Shown here: piece after piece, positions 1-5,973 of the stretch
How positions within the stretch are numbered: the stretch's first letter is position 1
Layout of the letters: each line of letters opens with the position of its first letter
DNA from: Candidatus Omnitrophota bacterium
GTDB lineage: Bacteria > Omnitrophota > Gorgyraeia > 2-01-FULL-45-10
DNA: 9,601 nt
Reading direction: 5' to 3'
NCBI GenBank assembly: GCA_030691985.1
Contig: JAUYDB010000117.1
Coordinates: 1 to 9,601 of the forward strand
Translations under genes and position numbers: made by a program
Notes under the pieces: model-generated
Seen by the model: the letters and a program-made list of their open reading frames with translations, nothing else
Database searches by the model: none
Told to the model about the DNA's origin: nothing

Positions 1-121
1 GGGGAGAGGGCAAGGGTGAGGGGTAGGCAAAGATCGAATCTCAAAATACAAGTTCCGTCGGGCCTTGTGATTTAATTTGGACATAAGTGATTGTGTCCCC
101 CGATTACCGATTACCCTTCTC
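1..121. repeat. Non-coding repeat-rich left edge
   Basis: No gene is visible here. The first 28 bases are G-rich and divide into four 7-base units that each begin GG (1-7, 8-14, 15-21, 22-28). Positions 101-114 are two exact copies of CGATTAC, again a 7-base unit. Between them, GGACA (79-83) and TGTCC (94-98) can pair as a small hairpin around TAAGTGATTG. It resembles the intergenic heptad elements further right. Its left boundary lies outside the window. Confidence 0.5.
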
Positions 122-139
122 TACTCATTCCCACCCAGT

Positions 140-354
140 AAATTTTTTCGGCTTCTGGCAAGTGGCCATGTGGCCATGGGGGTTGAGCCGTATAAATTTT
201 GTTTACGATGCTCTACCCTAAACCTCTTATGACCGTTATATCCATAGCGCCTGTAAAGCTATGGATAACTAAACCAAAAGGATTTATTCCTTGATAACAA
301 AATTAGGCGAAGCCCCCTGGCCGCATGGCCAAGAGGGTAGAAGCTGAAAAATTT
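140..354 (-). mobile_element. Short inverted-repeat element, copy 1 (MITE-like)
   Basis: The two ends are long imperfect inverted repeats of about 60 bases. The left arm reads AAATTTTTTCGGCTTCTGGC and runs on through GGCCATGTGGCC, GGGGGTTGAGCC and AAATTTTGTTT. The right arm, read on the minus strand from 354, starts AAATTTTTCAGCTTCTACCC and runs through GGCCATGCGGCC, GGGGGCTTCGCC and AATTTTGTT. Inside is a hairpin with a perfect 10-bp stem (239-248 with 258-267). A second copy lies in opposite orientation at 2028-2266; the core from about 160 to 336 is clearly shared, at roughly three quarters identity by eye. No transposase is encoded, so it would be non-autonomous. The right arm overlaps the 3' end of the neighbouring sulfur-carrier gene and supplies its last codons and stop. 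Confidence 0.75.
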
Positions 355-626
355 CCGCCGGCTATCGCGGGGATTATTGAGACCTCGTCGCCGTCTTTTA
401 ACGGCGTCTTGTCCATCTCGAGAAACCTTATATCCTCGTCGTTAACATAGATATTCAGGAACCTTCTAATCTTGCCGTTTTCGTCACAGAGCCGGTCTTT
501 AATACCGGGATATTCTTTTTCAAGCGCGCCCACCAGCTCTTTCACTGTTCCGGCGCTGCATTCTACCAGATCCTTATCTTTTGTAAGTTTCTGCAGCGGC
601 GTCGGTATTCTCACCTTTATTATCAT
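303..626 (-). CDS. cysO: CysO/MoaD-like sulfur carrier protein with C-terminal tail
   Basis: A 107-residue ubiquitin-fold carrier. In this family the C-terminal Gly-Gly is adenylated and converted to a thiocarboxylate that donates sulfur to a PLP enzyme, as CysO does for CysM in Mycobacterium tuberculosis. The match to CysO runs through the body: IPTPLQKLT near the start, then RFLNIYVNDEDIRF (55-68) and DGDEVSIIPAIAGG (78-91). CysO ends at Gly-Gly, but here 16 more residues follow (92-107, ending RPGGFA). That tail begins exactly where the inverted-repeat element begins, and the TAA stop is inside the element. The tail would have to be removed before activation; the JAMM protease of the cluster is the obvious candidate. 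Start chosen for an AGGAGGT site five bases upstream. It is the last gene of the cluster, after a threonine-synthase-like gene and an AGCTATC array. The family is firm; the exact acceptor is inferred. Confidence 0.88.
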   Translation of the reverse strand: MIIKVRIPTPLQKLTKDKDLVECSAGTVKELVGALEKEYPGIKDRLCDENGKIRRFLNIYVNDEDIRFLEMDKTPLKDGDEVSIIPAIAGGNFSASTLLAMRPGGFA

Positions 627-631
627 TGTTT

Positions 632-638
632 ACCTCCT
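632..638 (-). promoter_or_regulatory. Ribosome binding site of the CysO-like gene
   Basis: AGGAGGT on the minus strand, five bases before the ATG at 626. It directly abuts the end motif GCTATAATGAGG of the neighbouring repeat, so the purine-rich site is partly made of repeat sequence. Confidence 0.8.
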
Positions 639-780
639 CATTATAGCTGTGATAGCTATCAGCTATCAGCTATCAGCTATCAGCTATCAGCTATCAGCTA
701 TCAGCTATCAGCTATCAGCTATCAGCTATCAGCTTTTTTTGCTGAAGACTGAGAGCTGAAAGCTAAACGTCAGTTTTCGA
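637..780. repeat. Heptad repeat element A with 11 perfect AGCTATC copies
   Basis: Positions 654-730 are eleven uninterrupted copies of AGCTATC. They are followed by AGCTTTTTTT and a degenerate opposite arm (GCTGAAGACTGAGAGCTGAAAGCT). Flanks are CCTCATTATAGCTGTG on the left and CAGTTTTCGA on the right, the same end motifs as the other intergenic repeats of this cluster. It fills the gap between the threonine-synthase-like gene and the CysO-like gene. On either strand the two arms can fold into a long imperfect hairpin. Copy number of such perfect arrays is expected to change by slippage. Confidence 0.85.
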
Positions 781-784
781 CAGT

Positions 785-2008
785 CTATCTCACTCTCTCC
801 TCGAACGACGCGAGCGTAGGCTTTATCTTCGCCGGCTTGCCTATCCTGTCCGCTACCGCTTCCTGCGTTTTTAATCCGTTGCCTGTTATGCAGACCACGA
901 TGGATTCGTCCCTGGGTATACGGCCTTTCTCAATAAGTTTCTTCGCGACCCCGAGGGTAACGCCGCCGGCCGTTTCTGTAAATATGCCTTCTGTCCCGGC
1001 CAGTAATTTTATCGCCTCGACCATCTCCTCGTCTGTTACCGAGTCCGCCCAGCCGCCCGATTTCTTAACCACACCTACGGCATAATATCCGTCCGCCGGA
1101 TTTCCTATGGCGAGCGACTTCGCTATGGTATGAGGCTTCACGGGCTTTATAATCTCCGAATTCTCTCTTATGGCGTTAACTATCGGGGCGCACCCTTCGG
1201 CCTGCGCCGCGTACATCTTGACAGCGGCGCTCTCAACAAGGCCCAGCTGGCTGAATTCATTTATGGCCTTCCATATCTTTGTGATGAGAGACCCGCCGGC
1301 GCACGGCGCTATGATGTGTTTCGGCGCCTTCCAGCCTAGCTGCTCGATGATTTCGTAGCCGTACGTCTTCGACCCCTCAGCGTAATAAGGCCTTATATTT
1401 ATATTCACAAACGCCCATTTATATTTCGCGGCTATCTCGGAACAGAGTTTATTCACCTCGTCGTAATTACCCTCCACGGCAATGAGGGTGGGCTTGTATA
1501 TAAGCGTCCCTATGACCTTCCCCATCTCAAGATCAGCCGGTATAAATATGAAACTCTTTAACCTCGCGCTCGAGGCCTGACTCGCGACGGAGTTCGCCAG
1601 ATTTCCCGTAGACGCGCACGCGACGGTGTCGAAACCGAATTCCTTCGCTTTCGTAAGCGCGACAGCTACGACCCTATCTTTAAAGGATAGGGTCGGATGG
1701 CTGACGGAGTCGTCCTTTATGTATAATTCTTTTACGCCAAGCGCCCTGGCGAGGTTATCGGCCTTGACCAGAGGAGTAAACCCGGAATTTAAGCCGTCCG
1801 CGGGCTTGCCGTCTATCGGCAAGAGCTCCCTGTATCTCCAAAGGTTCTTGGGCCTCGACTCTATCACTTTTCTGCTAAGGGCCTCTTTTATCTTGTCATA
1901 GTTGTAAACAACCTCGAGCGATCCAAAACAGTATTCGCATACATATAACGCTTCTTTCGGATACGCCCTGCCGCACTCTCTACATTTTAATCCTTTTACA
2001 AAACTCAT
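785..2008 (-). CDS. Threonine-synthase-like PLP enzyme (possibly sulfur-specialised)
   Basis: A 407-residue fold-type II PLP enzyme. An N-terminal zinc ribbon is visible (C9-x2-C12 and C24-x2-C27), as in many threonine synthases. The PLP lysine is K110 in PTLSFKDR, a STGNLANS loop binds the substrate carboxylate, and CAGGSLITKI is the likely phosphate-binding loop of the cofactor. Threonine synthase (thrC) converts O-phosphohomoserine to threonine, and sequence alone supports that name. Its setting between a sulfite reductase and a CysO-like carrier suggests other options: a carrier-dependent sulfhydrylase acting on O-phosphohomoserine to give homocysteine, or a cysteate synthase (a threonine-synthase paralogue known in methanogens). 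Those are inferences. No hsd or thrB gene is nearby. The start is supported by GAGAGGG (2016-2022), seven bases upstream. It lies between two inverted copies of a short mobile-type element. Confidence 0.85.
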   Translation of the reverse strand: MSFVKGLKCRECGRAYPKEALYVCEYCFGSLEVVYNYDKIKEALSRKVIESRPKNLWRYRELLPIDGKPADGLNSGFTPLVKADNLARALGVKELYIKDDSVSHPTLSFKDRVVAVALTKAKEFGFDTVACASTGNLANSVASQASSARLKSFIFIPADLEMGKVIGTLIYKPTLIAVEGNYDEVNKLCSEIAAKYKWAFVNINIRPYYAEGSKTYGYEIIEQLGWKAPKHIIAPCAGGSLITKIWKAINEFSQLGLVESAAVKMYAAQAEGCAPIVNAIRENSEIIKPVKPHTIAKSLAIGNPADGYYAVGVVKKSGGWADSVTDEEMVEAIKLLAGTEGIFTETAGGVTLGVAKKLIEKGRIPRDESIVVCITGNGLKTQEAVADRIGKPAKIKPTLASFEERVR

Positions 2009-2027
2009 ATTCCTGCCCTCTCGTTAG

Positions 2028-2266
2028 AAATTTTTACATGTCTGCTGCAGTCGAGCCTCTCTTGGCCATATGGCCAGGGGGTTTCGCCTAATTTTGTTTT
2101 TCAAGGAAAATATCGTTTTAGTTTTGTTATTATAAGCTTTACAGCCGCTATGGATGTAATGGTCATAAGCGTTTCATGGTAGCGCGTCGTAAACAAAATT
2201 TATACGGCTCAACCCCCTCGGCCACATGGCCATTCAAGGGGATAATAATATTTATAGAAATTTTTT
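2028..2266 (+). mobile_element. Short inverted-repeat element, copy 2 (MITE-like)
   Basis: This region aligns with the reverse complement of 140-354. Shared blocks include CTTGGCCAT, GGCCAGGGGG, TTCGCCTAATTTTGTT, GCTTTACAG, GCTATGGAT, GGTCATAAG, CGTAAACAAAATTTATACGG and GGCCACATGGCC. Its own ends are imperfect inverted repeats (TGGCCATATGGCC near 2063-2075 against GGCCACATGGCCA near 2220-2232), and AAATTTTT flanks both sides (2028-2035; 2258-2265). The well-conserved core is about 2056-2238; the outer limits are less certain. It occupies the whole gap between the sulfite reductase stop and the threonine-synthase-like start. No protein is encoded in it. Confidence 0.72.
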
Positions 2267-2277
2267 GGCTTTTTGCG

Positions 2278-4509
2278 TTATCTCAGTTTTCTCACTTTGA
2301 CTATAAAATAAGCTCCCTCGTTCCTGATATCGACTATCTCCTGCCCGTCATTTTCGAGACTCTTCGGGACATTGGCCATTGGCTCTCCGTCGTCCAGATA
2401 AACGTCCACAAGCGCGCCCTGGTCCTGCGTCTCGAGGTAGAGCTTCGTCTTGACATAATTTAACGGGCAGGCGACACCCCTGAGATCAAGGGCCTTTTCG
2501 CTTTCGCCTTTAGGCTCTTCGGCGCCTTTTCCCCTGACTGAGAAATTGAAGTTAGAATCCATACTGTCATAGACTCTCTTTACCTCTTCATAAAATTCTT
2601 TGGCATATCGGTAAAGCCCCTCCTTGTCCTCCGTGCCTTTTATGTATGCATCCAATATATCCTTGAAACGGATGGACGCGATTTTCTTATCTATAAATTC
2701 TTTTTTGAATGAATCGATTGCCCCTATCGCTGTGCGCGGCTCTATGCCTTTAACTATGACAAGCGCCCTCGACGAGAGATGGATCGCCTCTTTTGAATGT
2801 TTTGTCGAAAACCCTTCCGTCTTAGCCAACGCCAGATTCTTCCTTGCCTCGTCCAGGTCGGACTCAATCATATCTATAACACCGGCGCCGCATTCTCCCT
2901 GCGTGAGGCCTTCCAGCGTAAAGGGCTCGTCCTTGCCCCAGTCTTTATAGAACGACTTGTCTTCCTCGAAATCCGGAATGTACGCGTATCTTTTAATAAG
3001 TTCCTCCATTATAGGAACGCCCTTTTCCAGAATGTACTGATGAACATCGACTCCTTCTTTCAGATCTGGGTTTATCCTCACGAGAAAATCTTTTATGAGA
3101 AGAGGGGTGTTTTTCGCCGGTACGATCCCTAAATCCCGGCCAAGCGCAGTCCTCGCCTCCTGCGCGATTCCGCCGACAAATATCCTGTAAAAAGGGGCCG
3201 TCTTGAGGCCTACCTTGCGGGCAAGGCCATGCAGGCCGATCGCGCCGATCGGATGCTGGCCGCATGAATTAGGGCAGCCGTTCACATTTATACTTATGCC
3301 TGTGAGCGCGGCCCGGCATAGATTCACATCCTCCAGGATCCTCTCCAGCTCTTTTGCCAGCCCCTTTGAATTACAGAACCCCAGGTTGCAGGTAGTGGCG
3401 CCGGCGCAGCATACTATATCCTTCGCGTTTTGAGCGTAAGTAAGGCCGCGGCCTATCCTCTTCAGTTCGTCATGCACAACCTCGGCATCGTCGGGCGGTA
3501 TGTTTACGATATAGATATTCTGCCGCTGCGATGTCCGAAAAACAATATCCGGAATACGCCCTGCCAATCCTGCCAACGCCGCGGCATCTTCCGCGGGCAA
3601 GTCTCCAAATGGCGCTCTTATCCGAGCAATATGACGCCCCTTGCGAGCGGACGCCTTGCAGTCAACATCCCTCAACACTATATGCTCCGAATCCTTAAGC
3701 GCAGCGATCTCCTGCTTATACAATTCCTTAAACTTATCCGGCCCTATCTTCTCGACAAGAAATCTTAAGCGCGCATGATGCCTGTCTTTTCTCTCTCCAT
3801 ATTTAGAGAATACTTTCTTGACCGCCGCGGCGACATAGCCGACTTTGTCATCTGTTACAAAATCTTCCAACAACATCCCTACCCTGGGGCCTGACCCCAT
3901 GCCCCCGCCCGCGTAAACCTTGAATCCCTTCGCTGTGTCTCTATTTTTGGCTATGAAGCCGATATCGGTTATGGTCGCAAGAGCGCAATCCTTACCGCAG
4001 CCGGAAAACGCAATTTTAAGTTTCCGCGGAAGAGTGTAAGAATCAGGACTTTTGAGCAAATATTCGCTTAAAGCCGTTACGTACGGCCGCGTGTCAAAGA
4101 CCTCATCTTCGCACAACCCGGCGAGCGGGCATACAACTATATTTCTTACGGTATTGCCTCCGCCTCCTCTGGGGGACAGATTATAATCTTTTAGCTCCTC
4201 GATAATCTTTATCGTATCCTCTATCTTAACATCGTGTATCTGGATGTCCTGCCGCGTCGTAATATGCAGTATCCCGTTGCCGTAAAGCCGGGATGCCCGG
4301 GCCAGCGCGTTTAACTGTCCGGCATCCAATTGGCCGGACACCACCCTTATGCGCACCATGAACAACTTGCCGCCCCTCTGGTTATAGATACCCCATGGCA
4401 CACGTATGCCCTTGAACCTCGCGGGATTTATCTTGAGCTCTAAAAATTCCGCAAGGGCCTTTTTATAATCGTCTATACTGTCTATCACTTCTTTCGGGAG
4501 TTTGAACAT
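2278..4509 (-). CDS. Siroheme sulfite reductase fused to HEPN-like helical and TusA domains
   Basis: A 743-residue protein that should reduce sulfite to sulfide with six electrons. Two nitrite/sulfite reductase repeats make up residues 1 to about 500. The second has the siroheme/4Fe-4S signature (C368-x5-C374 and C412-x3-C416 in NGCPNSCGQ). The first also keeps an equivalent set (C127-x5-C133, C171-x3-C175), which CysI-type enzymes have lost. After a conserved-looking GECGAG segment (538-543) comes a helical region (about 549-650) patterned like HEPN domains, including SSRALVIVKG. Residues 672-743 form a TusA-like domain (ALDLRGVACPLN) in which the usual CPxP is CPLN, with C681 the likely persulfide carrier. 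The fusion suggests that product sulfur is passed on rather than released. No flavoprotein subunit or electron donor is adjacent. The start lacks a strong ribosome-binding site. Sulfite is favoured over nitrite because of the neighbours and the TusA domain. Confidence 0.9.
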   Translation of the reverse strand: MFKLPKEVIDSIDDYKKALAEFLELKINPARFKGIRVPWGIYNQRGGKLFMVRIRVVSGQLDAGQLNALARASRLYGNGILHITTRQDIQIHDVKIEDTIKIIEELKDYNLSPRGGGGNTVRNIVVCPLAGLCEDEVFDTRPYVTALSEYLLKSPDSYTLPRKLKIAFSGCGKDCALATITDIGFIAKNRDTAKGFKVYAGGGMGSGPRVGMLLEDFVTDDKVGYVAAAVKKVFSKYGERKDRHHARLRFLVEKIGPDKFKELYKQEIAALKDSEHIVLRDVDCKASARKGRHIARIRAPFGDLPAEDAAALAGLAGRIPDIVFRTSQRQNIYIVNIPPDDAEVVHDELKRIGRGLTYAQNAKDIVCCAGATTCNLGFCNSKGLAKELERILEDVNLCRAALTGISINVNGCPNSCGQHPIGAIGLHGLARKVGLKTAPFYRIFVGGIAQEARTALGRDLGIVPAKNTPLLIKDFLVRINPDLKEGVDVHQYILEKGVPIMEELIKRYAYIPDFEEDKSFYKDWGKDEPFTLEGLTQGECGAGVIDMIESDLDEARKNLALAKTEGFSTKHSKEAIHLSSRALVIVKGIEPRTAIGAIDSFKKEFIDKKIASIRFKDILDAYIKGTEDKEGLYRYAKEFYEEVKRVYDSMDSNFNFSVRGKGAEEPKGESEKALDLRGVACPLNYVKTKLYLETQDQGALVDVYLDDGEPMANVPKSLENDGQEIVDIRNEGAYFIVKVRKLR

Positions 4510-4510
4510 G

Positions 4511-4584
4511 TGTCGCTCTAAAACTCAGGTTTAGCGTATAGCTATACGCTAAAAAGCGTCGCATAACTACGGCTATAACGAGTC
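4511..4584. repeat. Heptad repeat element B with a 24-bp perfect palindrome
   Basis: Positions 4530-4553 are a perfect 24-bp palindrome whose half-site is TTTAGCGTATAG. The left flank TGTCGCTCTAAAACTCAGG plus TTTAGC (4511-4535) matches the minus strand of element G (7856-7880) at 23 of 25 bases. The right flank GGCTATAACGAGTC carries the other end motif. Relative to elements A, C, D, F and G this copy is inverted. It lies between cysteine synthase and the sulfite reductase, and its outer end runs to the reductase start codon. Confidence 0.75.
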
Positions 4585-4587
4585 AAA

Positions 4588-5523
4588 CTACGCCTTGAAA
4601 TACTGCTCCATCGAAAAATATCTCTCGCCCGTATCCGGAAAGACGGTCACCACGCGCTTTCCTCTGCCGAGAGATCTGGCGACTGAAAAAGCCGCCCATG
4701 CGGCCGCGCCGGCGGATATGCCGACAAATAGCCCCTCTTCCCGGGCAAGTCTGCGCGAGGTATTGAAGGCATCGTTATCGTCCACCTGAATAATCTCGTC
4801 GATGACCTCCCTGTTTAACACTTCCGGAATGAACCCGGCGCCGATACCTTGAATCTTATGCGGCCCCGGCGGATTGCCCGAAAGGATGGCGCTTGCCCTC
4901 GGTTCTACCGCCACTATCCTTATCTTCGGATTCTCTTTCTTCAATACCTCCCCCACGCCGGTGACGGTCCCTCCGGTCCCAACGCCGGCAACGAAGCCGT
5001 CTATCTTTCCGCCCGATGCTTGTAAAATTTCTCTTGCGGTGGTCGTCCTGTGTATCTCAGGGTTTGCAGAGTTCTTGAATTGCTGCGGCATAAAACTGTT
5101 CGGCGTCTTTTTCAATATTTCTTCCGCCTTGTTTATCGCGCCTCTCATCCCCTCCTGGCCGGATGTAAGGACAACCTGAGCGCCGTACGCCTTTAATATA
5201 GAGATCCTCTCCAGGCTCATCGTCTCCGGCATGGTCAGGATGCACTTATATCCTTTGACTGCCGCGATCATCGACAGGCCTATGCCTGTGTTGCCGGACG
5301 TCGGCTCAATTATCGTGCCCCCCTTCTTCAATAGGCCCTTCTTTTCAGCCTCTTCTATCATGCTAAGGCAGATCCTGTCCTTGACACTGCCGCCCGGGTT
5401 AAAGTTCTCGAGTTTTGCCAGGATCTCGGCCATCTCCGGCTCCACAATCCTGTTTAACCTCACCATGGGGGTATTCGTAATCAATTCCAAAACATTATTC
5501 GCAATCCTGTCACTGAAAGGCAT
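4588..5523 (-). CDS. cysK: Cysteine synthase (O-acetylserine sulfhydrylase family)
   Basis: A 311-residue, full-length fold-type II PLP enzyme that makes L-cysteine by replacing the acetyl (or phosphate) group of an activated serine with sulfide or a carrier thiocarboxylate. Visible motifs are NPGGSVKDR with PLP lysine K48, the carboxylate loop PTSGNTG (74-80), MPETMSLERISILKAYGA (98-115), the phosphate loop GVGTGGT (180-186) and GISAGA near the C-terminus. Overall it looks like CysK. The adjacent ThiS-like carrier and JAMM protease raise the possibility that it behaves like CysM and takes sulfur from a carrier protein. Sequence alone does not settle that, and no serine acetyltransferase is present here. 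The start is supported by AGGAGG five bases upstream. Repeats separate it from the genes on both sides. Confidence 0.93.
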   Translation of the reverse strand: MPFSDRIANNVLELITNTPMVRLNRIVEPEMAEILAKLENFNPGGSVKDRICLSMIEEAEKKGLLKKGGTIIEPTSGNTGIGLSMIAAVKGYKCILTMPETMSLERISILKAYGAQVVLTSGQEGMRGAINKAEEILKKTPNSFMPQQFKNSANPEIHRTTTAREILQASGGKIDGFVAGVGTGGTVTGVGEVLKKENPKIRIVAVEPRASAILSGNPPGPHKIQGIGAGFIPEVLNREVIDEIIQVDDNDAFNTSRRLAREEGLFVGISAGAAAWAAFSVARSLGRGKRVVTVFPDTGERYFSMEQYFKA

Positions 5524-5528
5524 GTCTT

Positions 5529-5534
5529 CCTCCT
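5529..5534 (-). promoter_or_regulatory. Ribosome binding site of cysteine synthase
   Basis: AGGAGG, five bases before the ATG at 5523. It continues directly from the repeat end motif GCTATAACGAGG, so repeat and ribosome-binding site overlap. Confidence 0.8.
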
Positions 5535-5645
5535 CGTTATAGCATCGTTTAGCGTATAGCGGATAGCGTTTAGCGGATAGAAAAGTCGTATGACTAACTA
5601 TACGCTACACGCTATACGCTAACCGCTAAACTTGCCGGCCGACTC
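5532..5645. repeat. Heptad repeat element C (AGCGTAT-type hairpin)
   Basis: The left arm reads as four 7-base units, AGCGTAT, AGCGGAT, AGCGTTT and AGCGGAT (5551-5578). The right arm is CTATACG, CTACACG, CTATACG, CTAACCG and CTAAAC (5598-5631), largely complementary to the left. The end next to cysteine synthase is CCTCGTTATAGC. The other end (5624-5645) matches element F (7325-7346) at 18 of 22 bases. It overlaps the 3' end of the ThiS-like gene: the last eight codons and the TAG stop are repeat sequence. Confidence 0.82.
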
Positions 5646-5855
5646 AAAAACGCCGCCGCCCATATAATAGACAAATTCAATCCTATCGCTCTCCTGCAAA
5701 ATCGTACCGCTGTATTTTTGTTTCTCCAGTATGCTATCATTGATTTCAACCGTAACTACTTCCGGTTTTATATTTTTAGCGGCAAGCAATTCGGAAACGC
5801 TCATCTCGGCTTTCGCGTCTTCCTTCTTTCCGTTTAAAACTATCGTAATGCCCAT
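5619..5855 (-). CDS. ThiS/HcyS-like sulfur carrier protein with C-terminal tail
   Basis: A 78-residue ubiquitin-fold sulfur carrier. It starts like ThiS (MGITIVLNGKK), has the VTVEINDSIL strand region (34-43), and reaches the functional end RIEFVYYMGGG (58-68). ThiS proteins normally stop within a residue or so of Gly-Gly; here ten residues follow (69-78, VFESAGKFSG). The last eight of these and the stop codon are encoded by a repeat that also occurs downstream of the Rrf2 gene. In Wolinella the ThiS-like HcyS has a short extension removed by the JAMM protease HcyD before sulfur loading. The JAMM gene immediately upstream here fits the same role. No thiazole biosynthesis gene is nearby, so use in cysteine or homocysteine synthesis is more likely than in thiamine. 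The start is supported by AAGGAG six bases upstream. Confidence 0.88.
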   Translation of the reverse strand: MGITIVLNGKKEDAKAEMSVSELLAAKNIKPEVVTVEINDSILEKQKYSGTILQESDRIEFVYYMGGGVFESAGKFSG

Positions 5856-5861
5856 ATGCCT

Positions 5862-5867
5862 CTCCTT
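5862..5867 (-). promoter_or_regulatory. Ribosome binding site of the ThiS-like gene
   Basis: AAGGAG with a six-base spacer to the ATG at 5855. It is next to the repeat end GAAACGAGGC (5868-5877 region), which adds a second, more distant GAGG. Confidence 0.75.
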
Positions 5868-5965
5868 AGCCTCGTTTCGTTATCCGTCGTCCGTAGTCCG
5901 TTGTCCGTTGTCCGTATTTTTTACGATAAACGGACGACTGATTACGGATAACAAGCGTGAGTTTT
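5868..5965. repeat. Heptad repeat element D (TCCGTTG-type hairpin)
   Basis: Five consecutive 7-base units, TCCGTCG, TCCGTAG, TCCGTTG, TCCGTTG and TCCGTAT (5883-5917), are followed by a T-rich loop. A partly complementary arm containing AAACGGACGACTGATTACGG follows. Ends are GCCTCGTTTCG on the left and GTGAGTTTTCGAA on the right. It fills the gap between the JAMM and ThiS-like genes. The unit sequence is unrelated to those of elements A-C, but the 7-base period and end motifs are the same. Confidence 0.8.
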
Positions 5966-5973
5966 CGAATGGC

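Noticed and set aside
654..730. CRISPR array
   Set aside because: The repeats are contiguous 7-base units without spacers, and there are no cas genes.
472..759. Plus-strand reading frame across the CysO-like gene and the AGCTATC array
   Set aside because: Its C-terminal part is a translated tandem repeat and the rest is antisense to a well-supported gene.
785..2008. Calling this gene cysteine synthase because of the sulfur context
   Set aside because: The N-terminal zinc ribbon and the PTLSFKDR lysine motif point to the threonine synthase branch; the sulfur role is kept only as a hypothesis.
2129..2134. Internal promoter (TATAAT on the minus strand) for the threonine-synthase-like gene
   Set aside because: The -10 match is good, but no -35 hexamer of acceptable quality lies at 16-18 bases; the region is AT-rich mobile-element sequence.
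2278..4509. Nitrite reductase
   Set aside because: The siroheme family alone cannot separate nitrite from sulfite, but the TusA fusion, APS reductase and cysteine synthase neighbours favour sulfite.
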